Origin: Polynucleobacter wuianus
GTDB taxonomy: Bacteria; Pseudomonadota; Gammaproteobacteria; Burkholderiales; Burkholderiaceae
DNA length: 64,000 nt
Direction of reading: 5' to 3'
Assembly (NCBI RefSeq): GCF_001659725.1
Contig: NZ_CP015922.1
Location: 558,001 to 622,000 of the forward strand
The notes under the pieces were generated by a model, which made no database searches, was not told the DNA's origin, and saw only the letters and a list, made by a program, of their open reading frames with translations. The translations under genes were made by a program, and so were the position numbers. Positions 24,847-32,854 of this stretch are shown here, one piece after another; the first letter of the stretch is position 1, and each line of letters opens with the position of its first letter.

Positions 24847-25068
24847 ATGAGCACTAAATCTAAAGTTGCTTTAAGTGGAGAAAACAAGCCGTCGCGCCGT
24901 AAGTTCTTTATTGGTGCAGGAGTCGCTGTCGGCGCTGTTGCTGTGGCTTCTCAAACTTCGGTTGGCAAAGCAGTCATTCAAGAAATTGGCAGCACCGTTA
25001 AAGACAAGCGTGAAGGCCAAACGATTACTGCCCACATGCGCAAGTATTACGAAAGCACCATGCTTTAA
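24847..25068 (+). CDS. Small twin-arginine signal protein of the formate dehydrogenase locus
   Basis: The start at ATG 24847 is set by AGGAG at 24835-24839; the ATG at 24841 is too close to it. The 73-residue product has a Tat motif (PSRRKFFIGAG) and a hydrophobic core, then a short polar tail (EGQTITAHMRKYYESTML). This arrangement is typical of the short Tat-signal proteins encoded immediately before formate dehydrogenase alpha subunits. Whether it is a small subunit of the enzyme or an export partner is unknown. It lies directly downstream of the FNR-type box. Confidence 0.8.
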   Translation: MSTKSKVALSGENKPSRRKFFIGAGVAVGAVAVASQTSVGKAVIQEIGSTVKDKREGQTITAHMRKYYESTML

Positions 25069-25132
25069 CTAGTTCATTGCATCGATATTGTTTTATCACT
25101 AATAAATAAAAAAACTTTCTCAGGGACAACAT

Positions 25133-28111
25133 ATGAGTCTGACTCGTAAATCTAATACCCCACAAAGCAGCCGCACTACATCACGTCTGATCGGCAGCCT
25201 ATCGCGCGGCTTAAAAGCGGCAGTGCCTACGATGGATCGCCGAACATTCCTAAAACGTTCAGGTGTTGGCGTTGGTGCTGGTATCGCTGCAAGCCAATTG
25301 AGCTTGGTGCAGAAAGCGGTAGCTGAGCCAAGCAAGGCAATGCTCGATGGCAAGGGAAAGATTGAGGTTAAGAGATCTATCTGTACCCACTGCTCTGTAG
25401 GCTGCGCGGTAGATGCTACCGTTGAGAATGGTGTTTGGGTACGTCAAGACCCAGTGTTTGATTCTCCGATTAATATGGGCGCCCACTGTGCTAAGGGCGC
25501 AGCCTTGCGTGAACATGGTCACGGTGACTATCGTTTGCGTTATCCAATGAAGCTGGTTGATGGCAAGTATCAGCGGATTTCTTGGGACCAAGCGCTGACA
25601 GAAATTACTGCTCAGATGAAGAGTATTCGAGAGAAATACTCTCCGGATGCGATGTTCTTTATTGGATCATCAAAGCACAACAATGAACAGGCCTACTTAC
25701 TCCGTAAGTGGGTCTCTTTCTTTGGCACAAATAATACAGACCATCAAGCTCGTATTTGTCACTCAACCACAGTTGCCGGTGTTGCAAACACCTGGGGCTA
25801 TGGTGCGATGACCAATAGTTATAACGACATGATGAATGCGAAGGCAGCTTTGTACATTGGTTCCAATGCCGCTGAAGCTCACCCAGTTTCGATGTTGATG
25901 TTGTTGCACGCCAAGGAAAATGGTTGCAAGGTAATCGTGGTTGATCCACGTTATACCCGTACTGCTGCCAAGTCAGATCAATATATTCGTATTCGTTCGG
26001 GTACCGACATTCCATTCCTCTTTGGCATGCTGTACCACATCTTCAAAAATGGCTGGGAAGATAAGAAGTACATCAATGATCGCGTCTACGGTATGGATGA
26101 GATCCGCAAAGAAGTGATGGAGAAGTGGACTCCAGCTGCTGTTGAAGAGGCTTGCGGCGTTCCAGAAGCACAGGTTTATCAAGCCGCTAAAACGATGGCC
26201 ATGAATCGTCCAAGTACGGTTGTTTGGTGTATGGGCCAAACCCAGCACACGATTGGTAACGCAATCGTTCGTGCATCTTGCATTTTGCAGTTGGCATTGG
26301 GTAACGTTGGTAAATCCGGCGGCGGTACAAATATTTTCCGCGGCCACGATAACGTTCAGGGTGCTACTGACGTTGGTCCTAACCCAGACTCATTGCCTGG
26401 CTACTATGGCTTGGCAGCGGGTTCATGGAAACACTTCGCAACTGTTTGGGGTGTTGACTATGAGTGGATTAAAGGTCGCTATGCGCCAGATATGATGGAG
26501 AAGTCTGGTACGACCGTATCTCGTTGGGTTGATGCTGTTCTCGAAAAGAACGACATGATCGATCAACAGACCAACGTTAAGGGCTTGTTCTTCTGGGGTC
26601 ATGCGCCCAACTCACAAACTCGTGGCCTCGATATGAAGCGCGCGATGGATAAGTTAGATCTCTTGGTAGTTGTGGATCCATATCCAAGTGCTACTGCTGC
26701 AATGGCAGCAATGCCTCCTGCAGAAGGTCAGACAGTCAATAAGAATCGCAATGTTTACTTGTTGCCTGCTGCAACTCAATTTGAAACCTGTGGCTCCGCT
26801 ACGGCATCAAACCGTTCATTGCAGTGGCGCGAGAAAGTCATCGATCCATTGTTTGAATCAGTACCTGACCATGTGATCATGCAAGCATTTGCTGATCGCC
26901 TTGGTTTTGGTGAAGAGTTATCCAAGAATTACAAGATTCTCAATTCCAAATTTGCTGGTAAGCAATGGAAAGAACCGCAGATTGAAGACATCTTGCGCGA
27001 GATCAATCGCTCATGCTGGACTATTGGCTACACCGGTCAAACTCCTGAGCGTCTCAAAGCGCATATGAGAATGGTTGCAACCTTTGATCCGAAGACCCTC
27101 AAGTCTCGTGGTGGCGTTGACCCAGTAACAGGCTACGACACTACTGGTGATTACTATGGCTTGCCTTGGCCTTGCTACGGCACAGCTGCTATCAAGCATC
27201 CCGGTTCACCAAACCTCTATGACACTAGTAAGAGTGTGATGGAAGGTGGCGGTAACTTCCGCGCGAACTTTGGTGTGGAGCGTGATGGTGTCAGCTTACT
27301 TGCTGCTGACGGTTCTCACTCTAAGGGTGCTGCTATCACGACAGGTTACCCAGAGTTTGATCACGTATTGATGAAGAAGTTAGGTTGGTGGGATCAGTTG
27401 ACCGATGACGAGAAAAAGCTTGCCGAAGGTAAAAACTGGAAGACCGACTTGTCTGGTGGTATTCAGCGCGTGGTCATGAAGAATGGTTGCCATCCATTTG
27501 GTAACGCTAAAGCGCGTGCTGTAGTTTGGAACTTCCCAGATCCAGTTCCGATTCACCGTGAGGCGCTCTACAGTACTAACGCTCCGATGATGCGCAAGTA
27601 TCCAACCTCCGCCGATAAGAAGAATTTCTGGCGCTTGCCAACTCTCTATAAGACTGTTCAAGATCAGAACTTGAATCAGAAGCTATACGAGAAGTTCCCA
27701 ATCATTCTGACCTCTGGTCGCTTGGTTGAGTACGAAGGTGGTGGTGATGAGACTCGTTCTAATCCATGGTTGGCAGAACTCCAGCAAGAAAACTTTGTGG
27801 AGATTAATCCAAAGGCTGCAGCTGATCGCGGTATCAAGAACTGGGATTATGTTTGGGTTAAATCGCCTACTGGCGCCAAGATCAAGGTACGCGCATTGGT
27901 AACAGAGCGTGTTGATCAAGGAACCGCATTTGTGCCATTCCACTTTGCTGGTTGGTGGCAGGGCGAAAACATTCGTAAGTACTACCCAGAGGGTGCTGCT
28001 CAGGTAGTTCAGGGTGAGGCGGTCAATACTGCAACGACATATGGTTACGACCAGGTGACGATGATGCAAGAGACCAAAACCACCATGTGTCAAATCGAGA
28101 AATTTGCCTAA
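25133..28111 (+). CDS. fdhA: Formate dehydrogenase alpha subunit (molybdopterin, Tat-exported, Cys-type)
   Basis: This 992-residue subunit oxidises formate to CO2 at a bis-MGD molybdenum or tungsten centre. A Tat motif, DRRTFLKR, is at 35-42 behind an unusually long N-region. The 4Fe-4S cluster ligands are C84, C87, C91 and C119. The catalytic pair is C209-H210 (ARICHSTT), so cysteine replaces the selenocysteine of E. coli FDH-N and no in-frame UGA is present. Other expected blocks are GSNAAEAHPVSML, GNVGKSGGGTNIFRGHDNVQG and, near the C-terminus, LTSGRLVEYEGGGDETRS. The enzyme should be periplasmic. It is followed by beta and gamma subunit genes. Confidence 0.95.
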   Translation: MSLTRKSNTPQSSRTTSRLIGSLSRGLKAAVPTMDRRTFLKRSGVGVGAGIAASQLSLVQKAVAEPSKAMLDGKGKIEVKRSICTHCSVGCAVDATVENGVWVRQDPVFDSPINMGAHCAKGAALREHGHGDYRLRYPMKLVDGKYQRISWDQALTEITAQMKSIREKYSPDAMFFIGSSKHNNEQAYLLRKWVSFFGTNNTDHQARICHSTTVAGVANTWGYGAMTNSYNDMMNAKAALYIGSNAAEAHPVSMLMLLHAKENGCKVIVVDPRYTRTAAKSDQYIRIRSGTDIPFLFGMLYHIFKNGWEDKKYINDRVYGMDEIRKEVMEKWTPAAVEEACGVPEAQVYQAAKTMAMNRPSTVVWCMGQTQHTIGNAIVRASCILQLALGNVGKSGGGTNIFRGHDNVQGATDVGPNPDSLPGYYGLAAGSWKHFATVWGVDYEWIKGRYAPDMMEKSGTTVSRWVDAVLEKNDMIDQQTNVKGLFFWGHAPNSQTRGLDMKRAMDKLDLLVVVDPYPSATAAMAAMPPAEGQTVNKNRNVYLLPAATQFETCGSATASNRSLQWREKVIDPLFESVPDHVIMQAFADRLGFGEELSKNYKILNSKFAGKQWKEPQIEDILREINRSCWTIGYTGQTPERLKAHMRMVATFDPKTLKSRGGVDPVTGYDTTGDYYGLPWPCYGTAAIKHPGSPNLYDTSKSVMEGGGNFRANFGVERDGVSLLAADGSHSKGAAITTGYPEFDHVLMKKLGWWDQLTDDEKKLAEGKNWKTDLSGGIQRVVMKNGCHPFGNAKARAVVWNFPDPVPIHREALYSTNAPMMRKYPTSADKKNFWRLPTLYKTVQDQNLNQKLYEKFPIILTSGRLVEYEGGGDETRSNPWLAELQQENFVEINPKAAADRGIKNWDYVWVKSPTGAKIKVRALVTERVDQGTAFVPFHFAGWWQGENIRKYYPEGAAQVVQGEAVNTATTYGYDQVTMMQETKTTMCQIEKFA

Positions 28112-28138
28112 GTCAAAAAATAAAGTCAGGAGAACACA

Positions 28139-28795
28139 ATGGCAAGAATGAAATTTATTTGCGACACAGAACGATGCATTGAGTGCAACGGTTGTGTCAC
28201 TGCTTGTAAGAACGATAACGAAGTACCTTGGGGCGTAAATCGTCGCCGTGTAGTTACTGTTAACGATGGCATCATCGGTCAAGAAAAATCAGTTTCAGTT
28301 GCTTGTATGCACTGTACTGATGCTCCTTGTATGGCAGTATGTCCAGTAGATTGCTTCTACCGCACTGATGAAGGCGTTGTCTTGCATGACAAAGATATTT
28401 GCATCGGTTGCGGATACTGTTCATTTGCTTGCCCATTCGGCGCTCCTCAGTTTTTGAGCAAAGGCGCCTTTGGTTCACGCAGCAAAATGGACAAGTGCAC
28501 ATTCTGTAGTGGTGGCCCAGAAGAGAACGGTAGCGTTGCAGAATTCGAGAAGTATGGCCGCAATCGTTTGGCAGAAGGCAAGTTGCCACTCTGTGCGGAG
28601 ATGTGTTCAACCAAGGCTTTGATTGGTGGTGATAGCGACATCATTTCTGGCATCTTTAATACACGTGTTGCGAATCGCGAGAAGAATGGCAAATATCCTG
28701 GCAGCCAAGCATTTGGTTGGTCCACGGCTTATGGCGGTCCAGGTACTCCAGCGCCAGCACCTACGCCTGCAGACAAAATTCCAGGAGCTAAATAA
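28139..28795 (+). CDS. fdhB: Formate dehydrogenase iron-sulfur (beta) subunit
   Basis: The 218-residue subunit carries four 4Fe-4S clusters and passes electrons from FdhA to the membrane subunit. Cysteine groups are visible at C13-C16-C19-C23, C56-C59-C64-C68, C88-C91-C94-C98 and C120-C123 with C152-C156. It resembles the FDH3-type beta subunit and lacks a C-terminal membrane anchor; the end is Pro- and Ala-rich (GTPAPAPTPADK). No signal is present, so it should be exported with FdhA by hitch-hiking on its Tat signal. The stop overlaps the next ATG by one base. Confidence 0.93.
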   Translation: MARMKFICDTERCIECNGCVTACKNDNEVPWGVNRRRVVTVNDGIIGQEKSVSVACMHCTDAPCMAVCPVDCFYRTDEGVVLHDKDICIGCGYCSFACPFGAPQFLSKGAFGSRSKMDKCTFCSGGPEENGSVAEFEKYGRNRLAEGKLPLCAEMCSTKALIGGDSDIISGIFNTRVANREKNGKYPGSQAFGWSTAYGGPGTPAPAPTPADKIPGAK

Positions 28796-29031
28796 TGAAA
28801 GTCAATTTCAAAACTCTCGGGCTATGTTTTGCAACAGCAACTTTGTTAGCTGCTTGCTCTGAGCCTCCAGAAATTGCAGCCAAGGTTGCAAAGCGTCCTG
28901 ATGTTGCGCCTTACATGGGTGCTAATAATGGCTTCGTGACGAAAAACTGGACCCCAGGTAATCAAGCGAGTTGGACTGAGTCGGTTGACAAGCGCACTCA
29001 AGGTCAAAACGAATATAGTCGCGTCAAGTGA
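28795..29031 (+). CDS. Small lipoprotein of the formate dehydrogenase locus, 78 aa
   Basis: The N-terminus is a signal peptide (FKTLGLCFATATLLAAC) with lipobox LAAC, giving a mature lipoprotein of about 57 residues. The mature sequence (SEPPEIAAKVAKRPDVAPYM, then FVTKNWTPGNQASWTESV) has no family I recognise. One-base overlap with fdhB and the following gamma subunit gene places it firmly in the operon, and similar tiny lipoproteins may occur in other beta-proteobacterial formate dehydrogenase loci. It could be a periplasmic assembly or electron-transfer accessory. Confidence 0.7.
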   Translation: MKVNFKTLGLCFATATLLAACSEPPEIAAKVAKRPDVAPYMGANNGFVTKNWTPGNQASWTESVDKRTQGQNEYSRVK

Positions 29032-29078
29032 TCATCTAAATAACAATAAATAAAACGAAAACGTTTAAGGACATGTGT

Positions 29079-30140
29079 ATGAAACGATCATTTTCTAAAG
29101 TTCTACGCACTTTGGTGGTGACTGCAGGTTTGTCACTCACACTAGCAAGCGGCATGAGCTTTGCTGAGCGTGCACCGATGCCGCCTTTGCCATCACCGAG
29201 CGGTGTTGATGTTCCGCCATTGTCAGTGCCAGCGAATCCTAATGCCTTGGCTAATGGAACACAAGCACAGGCGCAGCCAGCAAATCCATCGATATTCACT
29301 ACCGCTAATAGCGATCCGTACAACTACGTCAGCATTCCAGATAAAGAGGCGAGTGTATTGATTCAGCGTTCTGGTCAAGAGTGGCGCGTGATTCGCAATG
29401 GCGTTATTACTGTGTACGGCGGTTGGTTACTTGCAATTGCCTTCTTCGGCATTATTGCGATGTACACCATCAAGGGTTCTATCAAATTACACGAGCCAAT
29501 GTCCGGTGTAAAAATAAAACGCTTTAGTGCACTTGATCGTTTAGTTCACTGGTTGATGGCGTTTAGTTTCCTTGCATTGGCCTTCACTGGCTTATTGATT
29601 TTGTACGGCAAATACTTCGCCATGCCATTGATGGGTGGCACAGCTTACGGCTCATTCTTAATGGTCTGTAAGAACATCCATAACTTCACCGGCCCATTGT
29701 TCACGATTTGCATCGTGATCTTCTTCCTGCTCTTTGCGCATAAGAATTTGCCTGGAAAAGGTGATCTGCAATGGTATTTAACTTTTGGTGGCATGTTCAG
29801 CGGCAAACATGTACCAGCGGGATTCTTTAACGGCGGAGAAAAGATCTGGTTCTGGTTTGGCATGACCTTCTTGGGTCTGGTAATTTCAGCATCAGGCTTT
29901 GTGCTCGATATGATCGTGCCATTCATGACGATTGAGTACACCCGTGGCACGATGCAAATTGCCAATATCATTCATAGCAGCGCAGCGATTTTGATGTCTA
30001 CCATGGCAATGGGGCACATCTATATCGGCACGATTGGTATGCAGGGCTCAATCGATGGCATGAAGACTGGTTATGTTGATGCTACTTGGGCTAAAGAGCA
30101 CCATGAGCTCTGGTATGACGAACTCAATAAAAAAGGTTAA
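29079..30140 (+). CDS. fdhC: Formate dehydrogenase cytochrome b556 (gamma) subunit
   Basis: The start is ATG 29079, seven bases after AAGGA; ATG 29073 is only one base from it. The 353-residue protein has an N-terminal signal-like helix (VLRTLVVTAGLSLTLASG) and a Pro-rich periplasmic stretch. A membrane helix follows near 115-135, then the cytochrome b region. Candidate heme ligands are the His of LDRLVHW, CKNIHNFTG and IIHSSA. The subunit takes electrons from FdhB and reduces quinone. The Pro-rich extension before the first cytochrome helix is longer than in E. coli FdnI and is typical of the FDH3-like group. Confidence 0.9.
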   Translation: MKRSFSKVLRTLVVTAGLSLTLASGMSFAERAPMPPLPSPSGVDVPPLSVPANPNALANGTQAQAQPANPSIFTTANSDPYNYVSIPDKEASVLIQRSGQEWRVIRNGVITVYGGWLLAIAFFGIIAMYTIKGSIKLHEPMSGVKIKRFSALDRLVHWLMAFSFLALAFTGLLILYGKYFAMPLMGGTAYGSFLMVCKNIHNFTGPLFTICIVIFFLLFAHKNLPGKGDLQWYLTFGGMFSGKHVPAGFFNGGEKIWFWFGMTFLGLVISASGFVLDMIVPFMTIEYTRGTMQIANIIHSSAAILMSTMAMGHIYIGTIGMQGSIDGMKTGYVDATWAKEHHELWYDELNKKG

Positions 30141-30143
30141 GCC

Positions 30144-30428
30144 ATGAAAAAAATCATTGCTTTCGCATTCTGTGCATTTGCTGGATCTTCGGTATTCGCA
30201 GCATTACCCCCTTTGACTCCTGAACAGGCAGATGCTGCAGCTTTGGCTAAAGCTAAGGCTGCTTATGGTGACAAGGTTGGTGCTTATCAACTTTGCCAAG
30301 CTCAAAATAGGGTGGCAGATCGCTTTAAGGTAGCTGGAACTCCTGCGCCTGCAGCTTGTGTAGCGCCGCCTCCATTTGTAGCGCCAGTTGCTGCTGCAGC
30401 CCCAGCCGCTGCACCGGCAGCAAAGTAA
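30144..30428 (+). CDS. Small exported Ala/Pro-rich protein of the formate dehydrogenase locus
   Basis: The 94-residue product has a clear signal peptide (IIAFAFCAFAGSSVFA) and a short helical mature part (LTPEQADAAALAKAKAAYGDKVG) with two cysteines. It ends in a low-complexity tail of Pro and Ala (PPPFVAPVAAAAPAAAPAAK). AAAGG lies seven bases before the ATG, and it starts three bases after the gamma subunit. No function is known; it is the last gene of the operon and converges with the ABC transporter gene ten bases away. Confidence 0.65.
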   Translation: MKKIIAFAFCAFAGSSVFAALPPLTPEQADAAALAKAKAAYGDKVGAYQLCQAQNRVADRFKVAGTPAPAACVAPPPFVAPVAAAAPAAAPAAK

Positions 30429-30438
30429 TTGTTAATGC

Positions 30439-31137
30439 TTAATCAGTAATTAATTCTTGCTGCAGGTAGCGTTTAGCTGCAGAGGTTTCGGGATTGGTGA
30501 AGAAGGGGCCTACAGGCCCTTTTTCTTTTATCTCACCTTGATCAATAAAGAGAATGTACTCAGCCAGTCTTTGGACTTGCGCTAATTGATGTGATGAAAA
30601 AATGACATCAGATCCCTGTTGAGTCAATTCTTGAATAATTTTTTCAACTTGCTCGGTAGCATTGGGGTCTAGGTTGGCTGTTGGCTCATCTAATAAAACT
30701 AAATTAGGCTTTTGTAAGATAGCTCTCCCTAGGCATAGCTTTTGTCTTTCACCAGCCGATAGCTTGTGTGCAGGACTATTGGCCAAACCCTTTAATCCAA
30801 CCCGTTCAATTACTTGATCGATAGCTCTCGCATCAATAGTGGGATCCACATCTTTGACTAGGCTGATATTGGTTTTGGTGGATGCCTTAATCATGGGTGT
30901 GTGATGTAAGACCAAAGACGTCTTACTGGCGAATGAATAACTCACCGTTCCAGTGTCAGGTTGAATTAATCCATCCAATAACTTTAAGAGGGTAGTTTTA
31001 CCGGCTCCATTGGGGCCTATGCAGGCAGTGATTCGATCTGCCGGGATGATGGCATGGGGTATGTTGAGAATGGTGCGGCCATTACTGTTAACGGTGATGC
31101 CTTTAAGCTCAATGAACTTCTCAAATAGGTTTGTCAT
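30439..31137 (-). CDS. ABC transporter ATPase, tungstate/molybdate type (TupC-like)
   Basis: The 232-residue ATPase has Walker A GPNGAGKTT, the signature LSAGERQKL, and Walker B LVLLDEPTANLDP. The start is ATG 31137, one base after the permease stop, so the two are coupled; the in-frame codons upstream lie inside the permease gene. The pairing with a single TupB-like permease and the position behind formate dehydrogenase suggest import of tungstate or molybdate for the enzyme cofactor. No binding-protein gene (tupA) is adjacent. Other small-anion substrates cannot be excluded. Confidence 0.78.
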   Translation of the reverse strand: MTNLFEKFIELKGITVNSNGRTILNIPHAIIPADRITACIGPNGAGKTTLLKLLDGLIQPDTGTVSYSFASKTSLVLHHTPMIKASTKTNISLVKDVDPTIDARAIDQVIERVGLKGLANSPAHKLSAGERQKLCLGRAILQKPNLVLLDEPTANLDPNATEQVEKIIQELTQQGSDVIFSSHQLAQVQRLAEYILFIDQGEIKEKGPVGPFFTNPETSAAKRYLQQELITD

Positions 31138-31138
31138 A

Positions 31139-31834
31139 TTAACCATAGCGACGCTCCACAATTTGACGAACAACAAAAGTAAATAGATTGGCGATCAAAA
31201 CAATTCCTAACAAGACGATCCCCAATGCAAGCGCTAGCGGTAAGTCACCCTTGCTAGTCTCCAAAGCAATCGCAGTAGTCATCGTTCTGGTGGAGTTTTG
31301 GATATTGCCACCAACGATCATGACTGCGCCAACTTCTGAAATGGCTCTAGCAAGCCCGGCTAAAACTGCAATAGTTAGCGAGAAGCGGCAATCCCAAATG
31401 AGCCATTTGTAGCGTGAGAGCGGGGGTAGTCGTAAGCTTAAAAACGAGTCTCGCTGAATCTTCCAGGAGTCCTCTAAGATTTGGCGGCTTAAGGCTGCAA
31501 TTAAGGGGGTTGTAAGCAGAGTTTGGGCAACTATCATGCCCTTGGGTGTAAATAACCACCCCCAGGCTCCTAGAGGCCCAGATCGTGACAAAAGCAGGTA
31601 AACAATGACCCCAACAATGACGGTGGGCACTCCCATGAGGGTGTTTAGGGTAACAATAACAACCTTCTTACCGCTAAATTCTTCTGTGGCAAGCAGGGCG
31701 CCTATGGGAAGCCCTATGAGGGTACCAAGGAAGAGGGCTGTAAAGCTAACCTGAAGAGAAACCATGACAATACCCAGCAACCCCCCATCGAGATGGGCAA
31801 GCAGTGCAAAGGCATTAGAAAAAGCAGTCCACAT
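31139..31834 (-). CDS. ABC transporter permease, tungstate type (TupB-like)
   Basis: The start at ATG 31834 (MWTAFSNAFALLAHLDG) is chosen because the open frame further upstream runs through the promoter and coding region of the divergent bfd-like gene. The 231-residue protein has about five membrane helices and the EAA-type cytoplasmic loop (LLTTPLIAALSRQILEDSW, then LARAISEVGAVMIVGGN). AISEVGAVMIVGGNI is characteristic of TupB permeases. It should form the membrane channel with the ATPase encoded immediately downstream. The absence of a neighbouring tupA gene is unusual. Confidence 0.8.
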   Translation of the reverse strand: MWTAFSNAFALLAHLDGGLLGIVMVSLQVSFTALFLGTLIGLPIGALLATEEFSGKKVVIVTLNTLMGVPTVIVGVIVYLLLSRSGPLGAWGWLFTPKGMIVAQTLLTTPLIAALSRQILEDSWKIQRDSFLSLRLPPLSRYKWLIWDCRFSLTIAVLAGLARAISEVGAVMIVGGNIQNSTRTMTTAIALETSKGDLPLALALGIVLLGIVLIANLFTFVVRQIVERRYG

Positions 31835-31901
31835 GCGTTCGATTCTATCAAGGCAATGGCAAAATGCGTTTAATGAGACCAATACCCCAATTTTTTGACT
31901 T

Positions 31902-32102
31902 ATGGCTGATGTAGTTTGTTTATGCAACAACGTCTTTGATGTTGATTTGCGTGAATATCTCGATGCGCATTCCATTAACTCGATTGATGAGTTGAGGGAG
32001 CAGGCGTCTATTTGTAATAAATGCATGCAATGCCAAGAATTAGTTGAGGGCGAGATATATTTGGCGCGTGTGCGACGGCAGCGTGCAGCAGGGCAGTTTT
32101 AA
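31902..32102 (+). CDS. Bacterioferritin-associated-ferredoxin-like [2Fe-2S] protein
   Basis: The 66-residue protein carries the BFD-like pattern with C6-x-C8 and C38-x2-C41, plus an extra C44. BFD domains bind a 2Fe-2S cluster between two helices; in E. coli Bfd this is used to release iron from bacterioferritin. No bacterioferritin gene is nearby, so the partner is unknown. It is divergent from the tungstate-type permease, and its stop overlaps the next gene's ATG by one base. Confidence 0.85.
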   Translation: MADVVCLCNNVFDVDLREYLDAHSINSIDELREQASICNKCMQCQELVEGEIYLARVRRQRAAGQF

Positions 32103-32854
32103 TGACACAAATAAAAGCTCAGCGTTTTACGGTGATGAGCATGAATGTCCACAAGGGCCTGTCGCCCCTACATCGCCACTCCACCATTTATCAACTGCGT
32201 CAAAAAATGCGCAGTCATCATCCTGATTTATTATTTTTGCAGGAATTGCAGCAAGAGCACCGTGGAAGAGTTCGGCGCTTTGGACAGTGGCCTTTGACTG
32301 AGTTGACCCATTTTCTATCTGAGGATTTTTGGGGTGACTGGCACTATGGTAAGAACGTTGAGTATCCAGACGGCCATCACGGCAACGCTATTCTTTCTAA
32401 ACACCGATTGCACAAAGGAAATAACTACGATATTTCTGCATATCGGTTTGAAAAACGGGGGCTCTTGCACAGCGTTATTCAATTCAATGAGGCAGATTCG
32501 CCGATTCATTGTTTCTGTGTCCATCTTGCCTTATTTGAACGAGGTAGAGAGCGCCAGCTAGCAGAGATTATTCGCTATATTAATGAGTTAACCAATGACG
32601 CTCCGACAATTGTGGCTGGAGACTTTAATGATTGGCGCAACCGCGTGGGTGAGCCAATGCGTGAGGCTGGCTTTAATGAGGTCTTCGAAACTTTGACTGG
32701 GGCTCCCGCAAGAACTTTCCCTAGTATGAAACCATTGTTACCGATGGATCGTATCTATGTCCGCGGTCTGAAAATCCATTCGGCAGAAATTTTGCATGAA
32801 TGGATGAAGTTATCTGATCACCTTGGAATTACTGCCGAACTGGAATTGCTATGA
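32102..32854 (+). CDS. Endonuclease/exonuclease/phosphatase (EEP) family hydrolase
   Basis: The 250-residue protein has the EEP metal-dependent phosphodiesterase fold. Motifs in order are MSMNVHKG near 12-19, LLFLQELQQ near 43-51 with the metal-binding Glu, HGNAILSKH near 91-99, CVHLALFERGRERQL near 138-152, GDFNDWRN near 177-184, and a C-terminal LSDHLGI with the catalytic His. Substrates in this family range from nucleic acids to sphingolipids and phosphoinositides. It lies directly before a cardiolipin synthase (4-base overlap), the same order as the ybhP-clsB pair in E. coli, which suggests a role in membrane phospholipid metabolism. Confidence 0.85.
   Translation: MTQIKAQRFTVMSMNVHKGLSPLHRHSTIYQLRQKMRSHHPDLLFLQELQQEHRGRVRRFGQWPLTELTHFLSEDFWGDWHYGKNVEYPDGHHGNAILSKHRLHKGNNYDISAYRFEKRGLLHSVIQFNEADSPIHCFCVHLALFERGRERQLAEIIRYINELTNDAPTIVAGDFNDWRNRVGEPMREAGFNEVFETLTGAPARTFPSMKPLLPMDRIYVRGLKIHSAEILHEWMKLSDHLGITAELELL

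Noticed and set aside
25133..28111. Selenocysteine-containing formate dehydrogenase
   Set aside because: The catalytic position reads Cys (ARICHSTT) and the frame has no internal UGA, so no selenocysteine insertion is needed.
23023..28610. Long antisense open frames opposite the ferredoxin, fdhA and fdhB genes
   Set aside because: Their translations show no domain or codon logic and match the reverse complement of well-supported enzyme genes.
31835..32026. N-terminal extension of the tungstate-type permease
   Set aside because: The open frame continues upstream but it runs antisense through the promoter and coding sequence of the BFD-like gene, and lacks permease-like residues before ATG 31834.
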